Positions 6,750 to 13,447 of a stretch of 14,219 nt of DNA are shown here, one piece after another (position 1 is the stretch's first letter; each line of letters starts with the position of its first letter). The notes under the pieces were generated by a model. That model had not been told where the DNA came from. It was given only the letters and a program-made list of their open reading frames with translations, and did not search any database. The translations under genes were made by a program, and so were the position numbers. Source of the DNA: Alphaproteobacteria bacterium. Its GTDB lineage: Bacteria > Pseudomonadota > Alphaproteobacteria > Rickettsiales > UBA8987. Location of the stretch: assembly GCA_023269645.1 (NCBI GenBank), contig JAHFPR010000025.1:1-14219 (forward strand), read 5' to 3'.

Positions 6750-7114
6750 TGGGGCGTTTTCTCCGAGGATTCCAGTAGCGCGCGGATGCGGTACATCTTG
6801 CTTTCCGCCGCTTCCAGCACGATCTCTCCGCCGCCCCGTATATCGAACGCAAGCCAGCGACTTTCCTCTCCGTGGGCATGATCCACCGAACCATTTTTTT
6901 TCACGTGGAAATGTTTTACCGATGGATGTGCGCCGTGATGTGCCAGCGCGTCATTCACAATATCCGTGATTTTTCTGGCGGCCTTTTCGCTCCCCGCATC
7001 CACCAGGAAATAATCCGACTGGTTGCCGGACGTGTGCGGCGCGCGCACTTCTTTATCGCGGAACACGCCCGCAAGGCGGCGGAGGCTGTCTTTCGGTGAA
7101 ACGGGTGGTGACAC
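6728..7114 (-). CDS. Small protein, possibly a divergent RsfS/Iojap-like factor
   Basis: This is a 128-residue product if started at GTG 7114, which has AGGA six bases upstream on the - strand; a TTG two codons earlier is too close to that site. The pattern SDYFLVDAGS (33-42), a helix (EKAARKITDIVNDALAHHG), then WLAFDI (87-92) and a final EAAESKMYRIRALLE recalls ribosome silencing factor RsfS (DUF143), in which an ADYFV strand, a helix, a WxxxD strand and a YxLExLW helix occur in this order. RsfS blocks joining of ribosomal subunits. The match is partial and the expected 'GD' after the WxxxD strand is changed, so this is a tentative assignment. Codon use on the - strand is GC-rich at third positions, which supports a real gene. 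It converges on and overlaps the end of thiE. Confidence 0.55.
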   Translation of the reverse strand: MSPPVSPKDSLRRLAGVFRDKEVRAPHTSGNQSDYFLVDAGSEKAARKITDIVNDALAHHGAHPSVKHFHVKKNGSVDHAHGEESRWLAFDIRGGGEIVLEAAESKMYRIRALLESSEKTPHHGRGGS

Positions 7115-7194
7115 AAGCAATCCTGTTCTTTGTTGCTCTTGCCGTTCATCCTAACACAGAATGGTTAAAAAATCGTAAAGCGGCAGGAGGGAAC

Positions 7195-7371
7195 GTCATT
7201 ATCCCCTTGAAGCAAGTACCCCGTCATTCCCCGACTTTTTGCGTGAGCAAAAAGTATAGGGGAATCCATGCTTGCCGCGAGATGGATCGCCCCCTGCCTT
7301 CGCAGGGGCAAGCTCTATAATTGCTTCGCAATTCGGGCGATGACGATCTTACTTGCTTCAAGGGGATAGAC
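7195..7371. repeat. Nested palindromic element upstream of efp
   Basis: The outer arms are a perfect 19-base inverted repeat: tatccccttgaagcaagta (7200-7218) and its complement at 7350-7368, extended by gtc/gac at 7195-7197 and 7369-7371. Inside lies a second unit, 7223-7344, with GTCATTCC at its left end and GATGAC at its right end, the same family as the element in thiE. The inner unit contains hairpins actttttgc/gcaaaaagt (7234-7255), cccctgc/gcagggg (7291-7308) and aattgc/gcaatt (7319-7333). It looks like one palindromic repeat inserted into another. Confidence 0.85.
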
Positions 7372-7387
7372 ACAGGAGGGAAGTGCG

Positions 7388-7480
7388 ATGCCGATTCTTT
7401 GCCGCCGATGCATCATCCCGCGAAACTTCCGTTGCCAACTCCTGTTGAACTTGCTAGGTTGCCCCCGGTCGAACATATAA
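7388..7480 (+). CDS. Possible 30-residue leader ORF before efp
   Basis: ATG at 7388 is preceded at 8 bases by a full AGGAGG (7374-7379), the best ribosome site in the window. The ORF runs 30 codons to TAA at 7478-7480, ending 11 bases before the efp start. The peptide begins MPILCRRC and contains four cysteines, several arginines and a leucine cluster. I know no family for it. It may be a regulatory leader peptide, a small protein, or chance. A promoter-like pair inside it (TTGCCA at 7432, TAGGTT at 7455, 17 bases apart) would make it irrelevant to efp if that is where transcription starts. Confidence 0.35.
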   Translation: MPILCRRCIIPRNFRCQLLLNLLGCPRSNI

Positions 7481-7491
7481 CGGGAGTGGCT

Positions 7492-8061
7492 ATGCCAAAA
7501 GTGACCGCGATTGAAGTGCGTCCGGGCAATATCGTCGAGCATCAGAAAAAGCTCTGGCGTGTGCTTAAAACCGAGCACGTGAAGCCCGGCAAGGGCGGCG
7601 CGTTCTGCCAGATGGAAATGAAGGAACTCAAGCAGGGAACCAAGCTGAACGAGCGGTTCCGCTCCTCTGAAACGCTGGAGCTGGTGCGGCTTGATCTCAA
7701 GGATTACCAGTTCCTCTATAACGAGGGCGAGAACATCGTGCTGATGGATCCGAAAAACTACGACCAGATGACCATCCCCCGGAAGCTCCTCGGTGAGCAG
7801 GCCGTGTTCCTGCAGGATGGCATGAAAATTTCGCTGGAAGCCTCCGAGCACGACATCATCAGCGCGCGTGTGCCGGATCAGGTGGTGCTTGCCATCACCG
7901 AAACCGAAGCCGTGGTGCGCGGGCAGACTGCGGCTTCCTCCAATAAACCCGCCATGCTGGAAAACGGTGTGCGCGTGATGGTTCCGCCCTTCATCAATGC
8001 CGGCGACCGCGTGGTCATCAACACCGCAGACGTGCGCTATATCGAACGTGCGAAAGAATAG
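7492..8061 (+). CDS. efp: Elongation factor P
   Basis: EF-P binds ribosomes stalled at consecutive prolines and promotes peptide bond formation. The start at 7492 (MPKVTAIEVRPGN) gives 189 residues, the normal size, and has GGGAG five bases upstream. The frame is open further upstream to 7321, but that part is repeat and spacer sequence with no EF-P character. The tip loop VKPGKGGAF carries K34, the position modified in many bacteria by lysylation. The later KLNERFRSSETLE, FLYNEGENIVLMD and GQTAASSNKPAMLENGVRVMVPPFI are typical of the three β-barrel domains, and the wording is closest to alphaproteobacterial EF-P. A proline-rich protein with many PP runs is encoded at 13448-14219, a kind of product that needs EF-P. 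The restriction gene begins 26 bases after the stop. Confidence 0.96.
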   Translation: MPKVTAIEVRPGNIVEHQKKLWRVLKTEHVKPGKGGAFCQMEMKELKQGTKLNERFRSSETLELVRLDLKDYQFLYNEGENIVLMDPKNYDQMTIPRKLLGEQAVFLQDGMKISLEASEHDIISARVPDQVVLAITETEAVVRGQTAASSNKPAMLENGVRVMVPPFINAGDRVVINTADVRYIERAKE

Positions 8062-8087
8062 CCTTAGGGACACCCTGGAGATGAACA

Positions 8088-9035
8088 ATGCACCTCTACG
8101 AGAAAGTACTCCTTGTTCCCTGTGAAGAAACCGAAAGGAATTTCTATTTTATAGATTCTTACCCCTGGTGCGAATTTTTAATGAACCCCCGTATGTTGCG
8201 GGGTAGTGATTTTTTAATGCGTTGGTCACAGGGCGTTTGGAGTGAAAAGCGGTTGATTGATGCCGTAAACACTTCAGGAGAATTTTTTGCTCTGCCCTAT
8301 GGGCCAAGTGGTACAGCACCGGAAGACCCGCGAGGGGTGGAATTGTACTTTGAAAAACTGGAGGCAGTGGGCTTACAGGATCAAAAAAGACCCGATCTAT
8401 TGATTTTTAAAGCCAGTGAGAAAAACCGAATTCTAAAATTAGTAGAAGCACTTGGAGGTGAAGCAGAAATTGCCTTCACTCCGGATTCGGATGAAAGGAT
8501 CAGTGAGATTCTTGACAAAGCGTTTATTGCTATCGAGTGCGAAAACAGCTTATGGCGCGCGGGGCAAATGCCTGGCTTTAATCAGCCTTTGAAACCCATG
8601 CGGCGCTTGGGCGGAAAACCTGGTTTATCGAAAAGCGTTGTAGTTCCAACGGTCATCATAAAAGATGAAGATATAGCCCGCCTTGCCGCTTGGGAAAATG
8701 CTCATTCAGTGCCCATTCATGTGTGGCACGCATTTTTTGATAAGGCATATGGTATAAGTTTCAGGCGGGCGCAGGAACTGATAGCCGAGGGCTTGATTTT
8801 ACCCCATGCACAGGTGTTTCAAGCTCCCGGCGGTGCAACAACAAAAAAATCTATTTACAAGATATATTACCACTACGCGTATCCTTTGGGAACCTCCCTG
8901 GCGGAGCCAGAGTTGGATGCCAGGGTTATAGTGGATAAAAATGGACACATACTACCTTACGTATCTTTTAAGGGCGGCAAGTTGGCATTAAGCACCGAAG
9001 CACTATCCGTGCTTGAAGAGGCATCCAATGTTTAG
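8088..9035 (+). CDS. Putative type II restriction endonuclease
   Basis: This 315-residue protein precedes, and overlaps by 8 bases, a DNA adenine methyltransferase, the classic layout of a type II restriction-modification pair. A PD-(D/E)XK-like site is plausible: P102-D103 in RPDLLIF, and FIAIECEN (146-153) with E150 and E152 on a hydrophobic strand; the usual lysine is not in the ExK position. A conserved-looking stretch follows (PTVIIKDEDIARLAAWEN near 187-204, then VPIHVWHAFFDKAYGISF, and FQAPGGATTKKSIYKI near 244-259). I cannot assign the subfamily or the target site; an AccI-like enzyme is one possibility I could not confirm. The ATG at 8088 has GGAG seven bases upstream. Base composition is much more AT-rich than efp and suhB: one 60-base line (8101-8160) has 20 G+C, against 46 in 5221-5280. 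Confidence 0.75.
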   Translation: MHLYEKVLLVPCEETERNFYFIDSYPWCEFLMNPRMLRGSDFLMRWSQGVWSEKRLIDAVNTSGEFFALPYGPSGTAPEDPRGVELYFEKLEAVGLQDQKRPDLLIFKASEKNRILKLVEALGGEAEIAFTPDSDERISEILDKAFIAIECENSLWRAGQMPGFNQPLKPMRRLGGKPGLSKSVVVPTVIIKDEDIARLAAWENAHSVPIHVWHAFFDKAYGISFRRAQELIAEGLILPHAQVFQAPGGATTKKSIYKIYYHYAYPLGTSLAEPELDARVIVDKNGHILPYVSFKGGKLALSTEALSVLEEASNV

Positions 9036-10575
9036 CCCGGCGATTATGGAGAAACTTGTACAAGACCTGCCCTCTCATGGTGCAGGCAGAGAGGCCTTGC
9101 GAGAAAAAGGGCAATTCTGGACTCCCGAATGGGTTACAGATGCCATGATTGAGTGGTGTCTGTCTGCAAGTAATGAAATTTTTGACCCCGCTGTAGGTTC
9201 TGGCGCATTCCTGCGTGCAGCAAAACGGTATGCCTGGGAGAATGGGCGGGAAATAAGCCTGTATGGCTGCGAATTATACAGAGAGGAAATAACGAAAGCG
9301 TGCGCGTATGGTCTTTCTGAAATCGATGTGGAAAATGTGTTTATTGGTGACTTTATAAAACAGCCATCATTGAGAAAGTATAAAGGTATCGTCGCTAACC
9401 CGCCCTATATTCGTCATCATAGGCTCAGTCAGGAATATAAAGCCTTCTTAAAAGAACTTTCCCTTAAAACCCTGGGACAGACACTTGATGCAAGAAGCGG
9501 GCTGCATATATATTTTCTTATAAAGGCGCTTAGTTTGCTCGCAGAGGGCGGGCATTTGGCATTTATCCTGCCAGCCGATGTTTGCGAAGGGAAATTTTCA
9601 AATACGCTTTGGGGCTGGTTATCAAAGAATTTTCGTATTGATGCTCTTGTAACTTTTACTGCAGCCGCAACGCCATTTCCTAAAGTAGACACCAATCCCG
9701 TTATTTTGTTTATCAGCAAAAACGCACCTCGAAAGAATCTTTGCTGGGCACAGGTAAAAGAGGCTGACACAAACCTGCTGCATACATGGGTGATAGAAGG
9801 TTTCGGGCAAATAGACCGCCCGGAAATTTTTGCCTGTGATCGGTTGCTGGATGAAGGTCTGCAAACTGGCCTTAGCAGGTTTCCCATGCCACAGGGTATT
9901 TATGAAAACTCTATCAGGTTTGGGGATATTTTCAAGGTCGTGCGCGGCATTGCAACGGGATGTAATGAATTTTTCTTTTTGAACTCAGCGCAAATTGCAG
10001 CGCATAACCTGCCGCATACTGCTTTCGTGCGCGCAGTAGGCAGAGGCAGGGACATTTCTTCTGAGGTTCTCACCCAGGAGCACGTGGATAAACTGGATGC
10101 GGCAGGACACCCAACATTCTTGCTCTCACTCAATGCCTTACCGCCTAAAATGTTTACTGGAGCTATTCAGAAATACCTGGAGTATGGAAGAAATTTAGGT
10201 TTGCCTGAACGATCGCTTATTAAGCAGCGTTCAACGTGGTATCATATGGAACAAAGAAAAACCCCTTCATGGCTTTTTGCTTATTTAGGGAGAAGAAATT
10301 GCCGCTTTGTTCTCAATAATACTGGTATAGTACCGCTGACAGGTTTTCTATGCGTGTATGAGAAAGTTCCTGGTAAATTTTCGAGAGAGAAATTAAGCGA
10401 GGTGCTTAACCATCCAGCGACCATCGCCAACTTGCCGCTTGTTGCAAAAAGCTATGGGGGAGGCGCGCTCAAAGTCGAGCCACGCCAACTTGAGCGACTG
10501 CCGATACCTCTTTCCGTTATCAGGGAACAGGGAATCGAAATGGATTTGTTTCCCCATGCTGATTGCTTGCTATAA
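9028..10575 (+). CDS. N6-adenine DNA methyltransferase of a type II R-M system
   Basis: It transfers a methyl group from S-adenosylmethionine to adenine in the recognition site, protecting the host from the neighbouring nuclease. The start is ATG 9028 (515 residues), preceded by GAAGAGG at six bases and overlapping the nuclease stop, so translation is probably coupled; a TTG at 9013 is an unlikely alternative. Motif X-like GQFWTP is at 28-33, SAM motif I FDPAVGSGAFL at 52-62, motif III-like IGDF near 106, and the catalytic motif IV NPPY at 124-127. This order (X, I, IV, then a C-terminal target-recognition region) marks the gamma class, as in M.TaqI. Unassigned sequence beyond about residue 250 should hold the recognition domain. 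AT-rich like its partner, and probably acquired with it. Confidence 0.93.
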   Translation: MFSPAIMEKLVQDLPSHGAGREALREKGQFWTPEWVTDAMIEWCLSASNEIFDPAVGSGAFLRAAKRYAWENGREISLYGCELYREEITKACAYGLSEIDVENVFIGDFIKQPSLRKYKGIVANPPYIRHHRLSQEYKAFLKELSLKTLGQTLDARSGLHIYFLIKALSLLAEGGHLAFILPADVCEGKFSNTLWGWLSKNFRIDALVTFTAAATPFPKVDTNPVILFISKNAPRKNLCWAQVKEADTNLLHTWVIEGFGQIDRPEIFACDRLLDEGLQTGLSRFPMPQGIYENSIRFGDIFKVVRGIATGCNEFFFLNSAQIAAHNLPHTAFVRAVGRGRDISSEVLTQEHVDKLDAAGHPTFLLSLNALPPKMFTGAIQKYLEYGRNLGLPERSLIKQRSTWYHMEQRKTPSWLFAYLGRRNCRFVLNNTGIVPLTGFLCVYEKVPGKFSREKLSEVLNHPATIANLPLVAKSYGGGALKVEPRQLERLPIPLSVIREQGIEMDLFPHADCLL

Positions 10576-10597
10576 ACCATATTAGGATTCTGTACCC

Positions 10598-11395
10598 ATG
10601 CATAAATCGCCGATGATACGAATGATGGAGGATGCCGTGATGAAGGCCGGGAAGGCCATCGCGCGGGATTTCGGCGAGGTGGAGAACCTTCAGGTATCGA
10701 AAAAAGGCCCGCGCGATTTCGTGACTTCCGCCGACCTCCGCGCTGATAAAATCCTCCGCGAGGAACTGACCAGAGTGCGCCCGCACTATAGCTTCCTCAC
10801 CGAGGAAAGCGGCTACATCAAGGGGCAGGACGAAGCGCATTGCTGGATCATTGATCCTGTTGACGGAACCACCAATTTCATGCACGGCATCCCGCATTTC
10901 TGCATTTCGCTGGCACTGCAGGAAACCAAGCCGAACGGCAAAAAGGAAATTGTGGCGGGCATTGTGTTCGCGCCCGCGCTGCAGGAGCTTTACTGGGCGG
11001 AGCGCGGGCAGGGCGCATATCTGCATAATCGCCGCCTCCAGGTTTCCGGGCGGGATAACCTCTCCGATGCGCTGGTGGCCATTTATCCCAGCCGCGAAGA
11101 TGCCCGGATTACCCATAAGCTCGTGGATGCGGTGGAAACGATGGGGTGCACCATGCGCAATTTCGGTGCGGCGGCACTGGATCTCGCATATGTCGCTTCC
11201 GGGCGGCTGGACGGATTCTTTCACCCCAAACTTAAATCGTGGGATATGGCGGCAGGCATCTTGATTGTTCGGGAAGCCAGGGGTATGGTGACGGATGCCG
11301 GGGGCGGCGATACCATGTTTGAAAGCGGGCAGCTTCTCGCCACGAACCAGCATTTGAATGATGAAATGCGCCGCCTTCTTGTAGGGATAGTGTAA
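10598..11395 (+). CDS. suhB: Inositol monophosphatase family protein
   Basis: A Mg2+-dependent phosphatase of the FIG superfamily, acting on inositol phosphates; in bacteria SuhB also works as a ribosomal RNA antitermination partner. It has 265 residues. Metal ligands are E70 in TEESG, D86 and D89 in WIIDPVDGTTNF, and D216 in SWDMAAG. The N-terminal SP.IRMMEDAV...DFGEVENLQVSKKGP pattern is typical of alphaproteobacterial members and supports the ATG at 10598. The only ribosome site is AGGA about 10 bases before it. It lies right after the restriction-modification pair, and the spacer is short (22 bases). In related bacteria efp and suhB are commonly neighbours, which suggests the pair was split by the insertion (from memory, not checked). 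Confidence 0.92.
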   Translation: MHKSPMIRMMEDAVMKAGKAIARDFGEVENLQVSKKGPRDFVTSADLRADKILREELTRVRPHYSFLTEESGYIKGQDEAHCWIIDPVDGTTNFMHGIPHFCISLALQETKPNGKKEIVAGIVFAPALQELYWAERGQGAYLHNRRLQVSGRDNLSDALVAIYPSREDARITHKLVDAVETMGCTMRNFGAAALDLAYVASGRLDGFFHPKLKSWDMAAGILIVREARGMVTDAGGGDTMFESGQLLATNQHLNDEMRRLLVGIV

Positions 11396-11423
11396 CGACG
11401 AAGCATAGGCGGCGGAAGGGTAT

Positions 11424-11443
11424 CGGGTTGGGAGACCCGTCTT
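11424..11443 (+). terminator. Weak hairpin after suhB
   Basis: A 5-bp stem cgggt (11424-11428) with acccg (11435-11439) is followed by tctttc. The stem is short and the T run poor, so termination would be partial at best. Confidence 0.22.
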
Positions 11444-11487
11444 TCGCGGCAGGATTCGTAATAAGAACGGCAAGCAGGGAGAGCGGT

Positions 11488-12063
11488 ATGTCGGAAGTTT
11501 CAGCATTGGGTGAATATTCAAGAAGGCACGCCTATAAAGCCTCGCGGAAACGCGGGAAAAAACTGGTGCGCAAAGGCTTGCTGGGTGTGACATTCGCCGT
11601 GGCGGTGCTGTATGTGCTGAGCGCATCGGCTCAGGATATGCCGTGGAAAGGGCAGAATGCACAGCCGCCCGCAGCCGGAACCGCAGTGGCCGCAGACCCG
11701 GCAGCGGCGGCAACAACAGCGGCGGCAGGCCCCGCACAACCCGCGCCTACTCCGCCGGAATTGCTTGGTCGGCTGGCCTTCGACAAGGATCAGGTGATCC
11801 TGGATGATCGGCAGCGTCAGGAACTGGATAAAATCGCCACGCGCCTGCGTGCGAACCCCGCGCTCCGCATCATGATTGACAGCTACGCCAGCCCGCGCGA
11901 AGGGCAGGCGAGCGATGCTCGCCGGATTTCTGTCAAGCGTGCTGTTGCGCTGCGCAAATACCTTATCACCAAAGGGCTGGTGCAGGAGCGCATCAGCGTC
12001 CGCGCGCTCGGCGATACTGTCGCCGATGAGCCGAAAGACCGCGCGGATGTGATGACGCTGTAG
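11488..12063 (+). CDS. Exported OmpA-like peptidoglycan-associated protein
   Basis: I place the start at ATG 11488, which has GGGAGAG four to five bases upstream; the open frame extends 20 codons further but without such a site. The 191-residue product has a basic N-terminus (RRHAYKASRKRGKKLVRKG), a hydrophobic segment (about 34-46) and a signal-peptidase-like site ASA before QDM. Next is a long Ala/Pro-rich linker (about residues 52-88), then a C-terminal OmpA-type domain: FDKDQVILDDRQRQELDKIATRL, then ARRISVKRAVALRKYLITKG and ISVRALGDT. Such domains bind diaminopimelate of peptidoglycan in the periplasm. The usual GHTD segment reads DSYAS, as in shortened alphaproteobacterial variants, so binding is inferred. 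Probably co-transcribed with suhB. Confidence 0.8.
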   Translation: MSEVSALGEYSRRHAYKASRKRGKKLVRKGLLGVTFAVAVLYVLSASAQDMPWKGQNAQPPAAGTAVAADPAAAATTAAAGPAQPAPTPPELLGRLAFDKDQVILDDRQRQELDKIATRLRANPALRIMIDSYASPREGQASDARRISVKRAVALRKYLITKGLVQERISVRALGDTVADEPKDRADVMTL

Positions 12064-12072
12064 AGGGTGGGA

Positions 12073-12256
12073 TTCCTTCCTCCGCCCCTGCTTGCGGGGG
12101 AGGCAGGAAATCCGAGCCGCGCCGGAGCGCAGCGCAGGCAGGCCGGATTTGTGGAGGGGGTTGCTTTGGTTCCGGCAGCAAAATACCCCCTCCGGATTTC
12201 TTAGGTTCACTGCGTTCACCAACGAAATCCTCCTCCCCCGCAGACGGTGGAGGAGA
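12073..12256. repeat. Long palindromic CCTCCCCCGC-type repeat between convergent genes
   Basis: It fills almost all the gap between the OmpA-like gene and rimI. Outer arms near 12077-12103 (tcctccgcccctgcttgcgg and following bases) and 12229-12254 are imperfect inverted copies. An inner stem pairs 12153-12160 (ggaggggg) with 12186-12193, extended by ttgct/agcaa. The segment ccggatttg (12143-12151) recurs as ccggatttc (12192-12200). Read on the - strand it would give the PPPSAGEEDFVGE peptide type seen in many falsely called ORFs. It may end both convergent transcripts. Confidence 0.75.
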
Positions 12257-12266
12257 AGAAAAAAAT

Positions 12267-12746
12267 TCATGCACCGCACACGTGCCATTCCATCAGCACT
12301 GCGTCCACCTTGCCGTGTGGGCGGGTGTAATAGCCTTTGCGGCGGCCATTTTCTGTAAAACCGCATTGCGTGTAAAGTGCCCGCGCCGCGCCGTTATCCT
12401 CTGCCACATCCAGATAGAGCGCGAACGCCCCGTGCGCCCGCGCCCAGGCTTTCCCTGCTTCAATCAGCCGCGTGGCGAGCTTTTGCCGCTGGCCGGAGGG
12501 ATGCACACAAAGTGTCAGGATTTCCGCCGTGTGTGCGTTCTCGATGGCGCGGAGCAGCAGAAATCCGCGCGGCGCGTTGCCCTCCCATGCGGCCAGCGCG
12601 CAGGTGGCGGGCACGGCGAGCGATTCGGAAACCATCGCCGCGCTCCAGTATTCGGCGGGAAAGGCAAATGCGGAAGCATGGAGTTCGGCCAGTGCCGGAG
12701 CATCAGAAAGGGCGGCAGGGCGGATGGCAAGGGCGGGCGTGGTCAT
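12267..12746 (-). CDS. rimI: GNAT N-acetyltransferase, RimI type
   Basis: RimI-type enzymes acetylate the N-terminal residue of proteins such as ribosomal protein bS18, using acetyl-CoA. The 159 residues show the GNAT fold: N-terminal IRPAALSDAPALAELHASAF, the core strand AEILTLCVHPS, the acyl-CoA loop, then LYLDVAEDNGAARALYTQCGF and the RimI ending RRKGYYTRPHGKVDAVLMEW. The CoA loop reads QRQKLA where the family has (Q/R)xxGx(G/A), so the conserved glycine is a lysine. The ATG overlaps the tsaB stop as ATGA, so the two are translationally coupled; tsaB-rimI pairing is common in bacteria and supports the name. Confidence 0.88.
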   Translation of the reverse strand: MTTPALAIRPAALSDAPALAELHASAFAFPAEYWSAAMVSESLAVPATCALAAWEGNAPRGFLLLRAIENAHTAEILTLCVHPSGQRQKLATRLIEAGKAWARAHGAFALYLDVAEDNGAARALYTQCGFTENGRRKGYYTRPHGKVDAVLMEWHVCGA

Positions 12747-13441
12747 AGCGGCGCGGCGGGTTTCGGCAGCTTCGCATCGGGCGCGCGGATATAGAGCGGC
12801 GCAAGATTATCCGCAGGGGCAATGCCGGAAGCGAGGTGCTTCGCCGCAAGCGCAGCCGCCTGGGAAGCGTGTGGCATCATCTCCGGCAGCAGGTATGCGG
12901 GGTTGATCTCCGGCAGTATCTCCCGCACGATGGCCGAGCAATTCCCGGCGATGATTTCCCCCGTGCCGAGCCAGGAGGGGATTGCACTCACATCTATCAG
13001 CGCGGGTTCGTTGATAGGGATTCCATCTTCCGCAAAACGCTGCGCATAAACCTGCCCGCGCATCGCATTAAGCAGCACAAGAACGGGCGGGAAAACCAGC
13101 GGCTCAGGCAGCGCGAACGGGAGCGCGCTGAAAACTTCCCAGGCAATCGCCTCCAGCGTGGTGATGCCGTAAACGGGAAGCCCTGTCGCCAGCGAAATGC
13201 CCAGCATCGCCGCCATACCGATGCGCACACCGGTGAAACTGCCGGGGCCGATGGTGGTGGCCAGCGCGCTCAAATCGCTGTAAGTGAGCTGCATCTGGTG
13301 GAGCACCTCCTCCATCATCGGAAGCAAACGCTCGGCCTGCCGCGCGGAATCACGCTCCTCCATAAAAGCGAGGAGCGCGCCCTGTGCATCTGCTACGGCT
13401 ACCGAACACGTGCCGCAGGCCGTATCCACCGCGAGCAGCAC
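12743..13441 (-). CDS. tsaB: TsaB, tRNA t6A synthesis protein
   Basis: TsaB is the scaffold partner of TsaD in making N6-threonylcarbamoyladenosine at position 37 of tRNAs that read ANN codons. The 232-residue length and the opening LLAVDTACGTCSVAVAD, with the family motif GPGSFTGVRIGMA (about 69-81), identify it; the C-terminal ADNLAPLYIRAPDAK is also typical. The start is GTG 13441; it has no visible Shine-Dalgarno site, only a run of C. The upstream gene's TAG lies in the same frame just two codons (CCC CCC) before this GTG, so translation probably depends on re-initiation after the upstream gene. Overlaps rimI by four bases. Confidence 0.93.
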   Translation of the reverse strand: MLLAVDTACGTCSVAVADAQGALLAFMEERDSARQAERLLPMMEEVLHQMQLTYSDLSALATTIGPGSFTGVRIGMAAMLGISLATGLPVYGITTLEAIAWEVFSALPFALPEPLVFPPVLVLLNAMRGQVYAQRFAEDGIPINEPALIDVSAIPSWLGTGEIIAGNCSAIVREILPEINPAYLLPEMMPHASQAAALAAKHLASGIAPADNLAPLYIRAPDAKLPKPAAPL

Positions 13442-13447
13442 GGGGGG

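Noticed and set aside
7321..7491. N-terminal extension of efp
   Set aside because: The frame is open for 57 more codons, but they fall in repeat and spacer DNA. EF-P family starts and the GGGAG site fit 7492.
8062..10597. Insertion sequence or integrase carrying the restriction-modification genes
   Set aside because: No transposase, integrase, tRNA attachment site or long inverted repeats are present at the junctions; only a five-base match is seen.
10520..11737. A 405-codon open frame on the - strand across suhB
   Set aside because: It is a shadow of suhB, whose catalytic motifs are clear on the + strand. Its protein is rich in arginine, histidine and proline with no recognisable motif.
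11518..12366. A 282-codon - strand frame across the OmpA-like gene and the repeat
   Set aside because: It crosses a palindromic repeat and the end of rimI, and its composition is typical of an antisense shadow.
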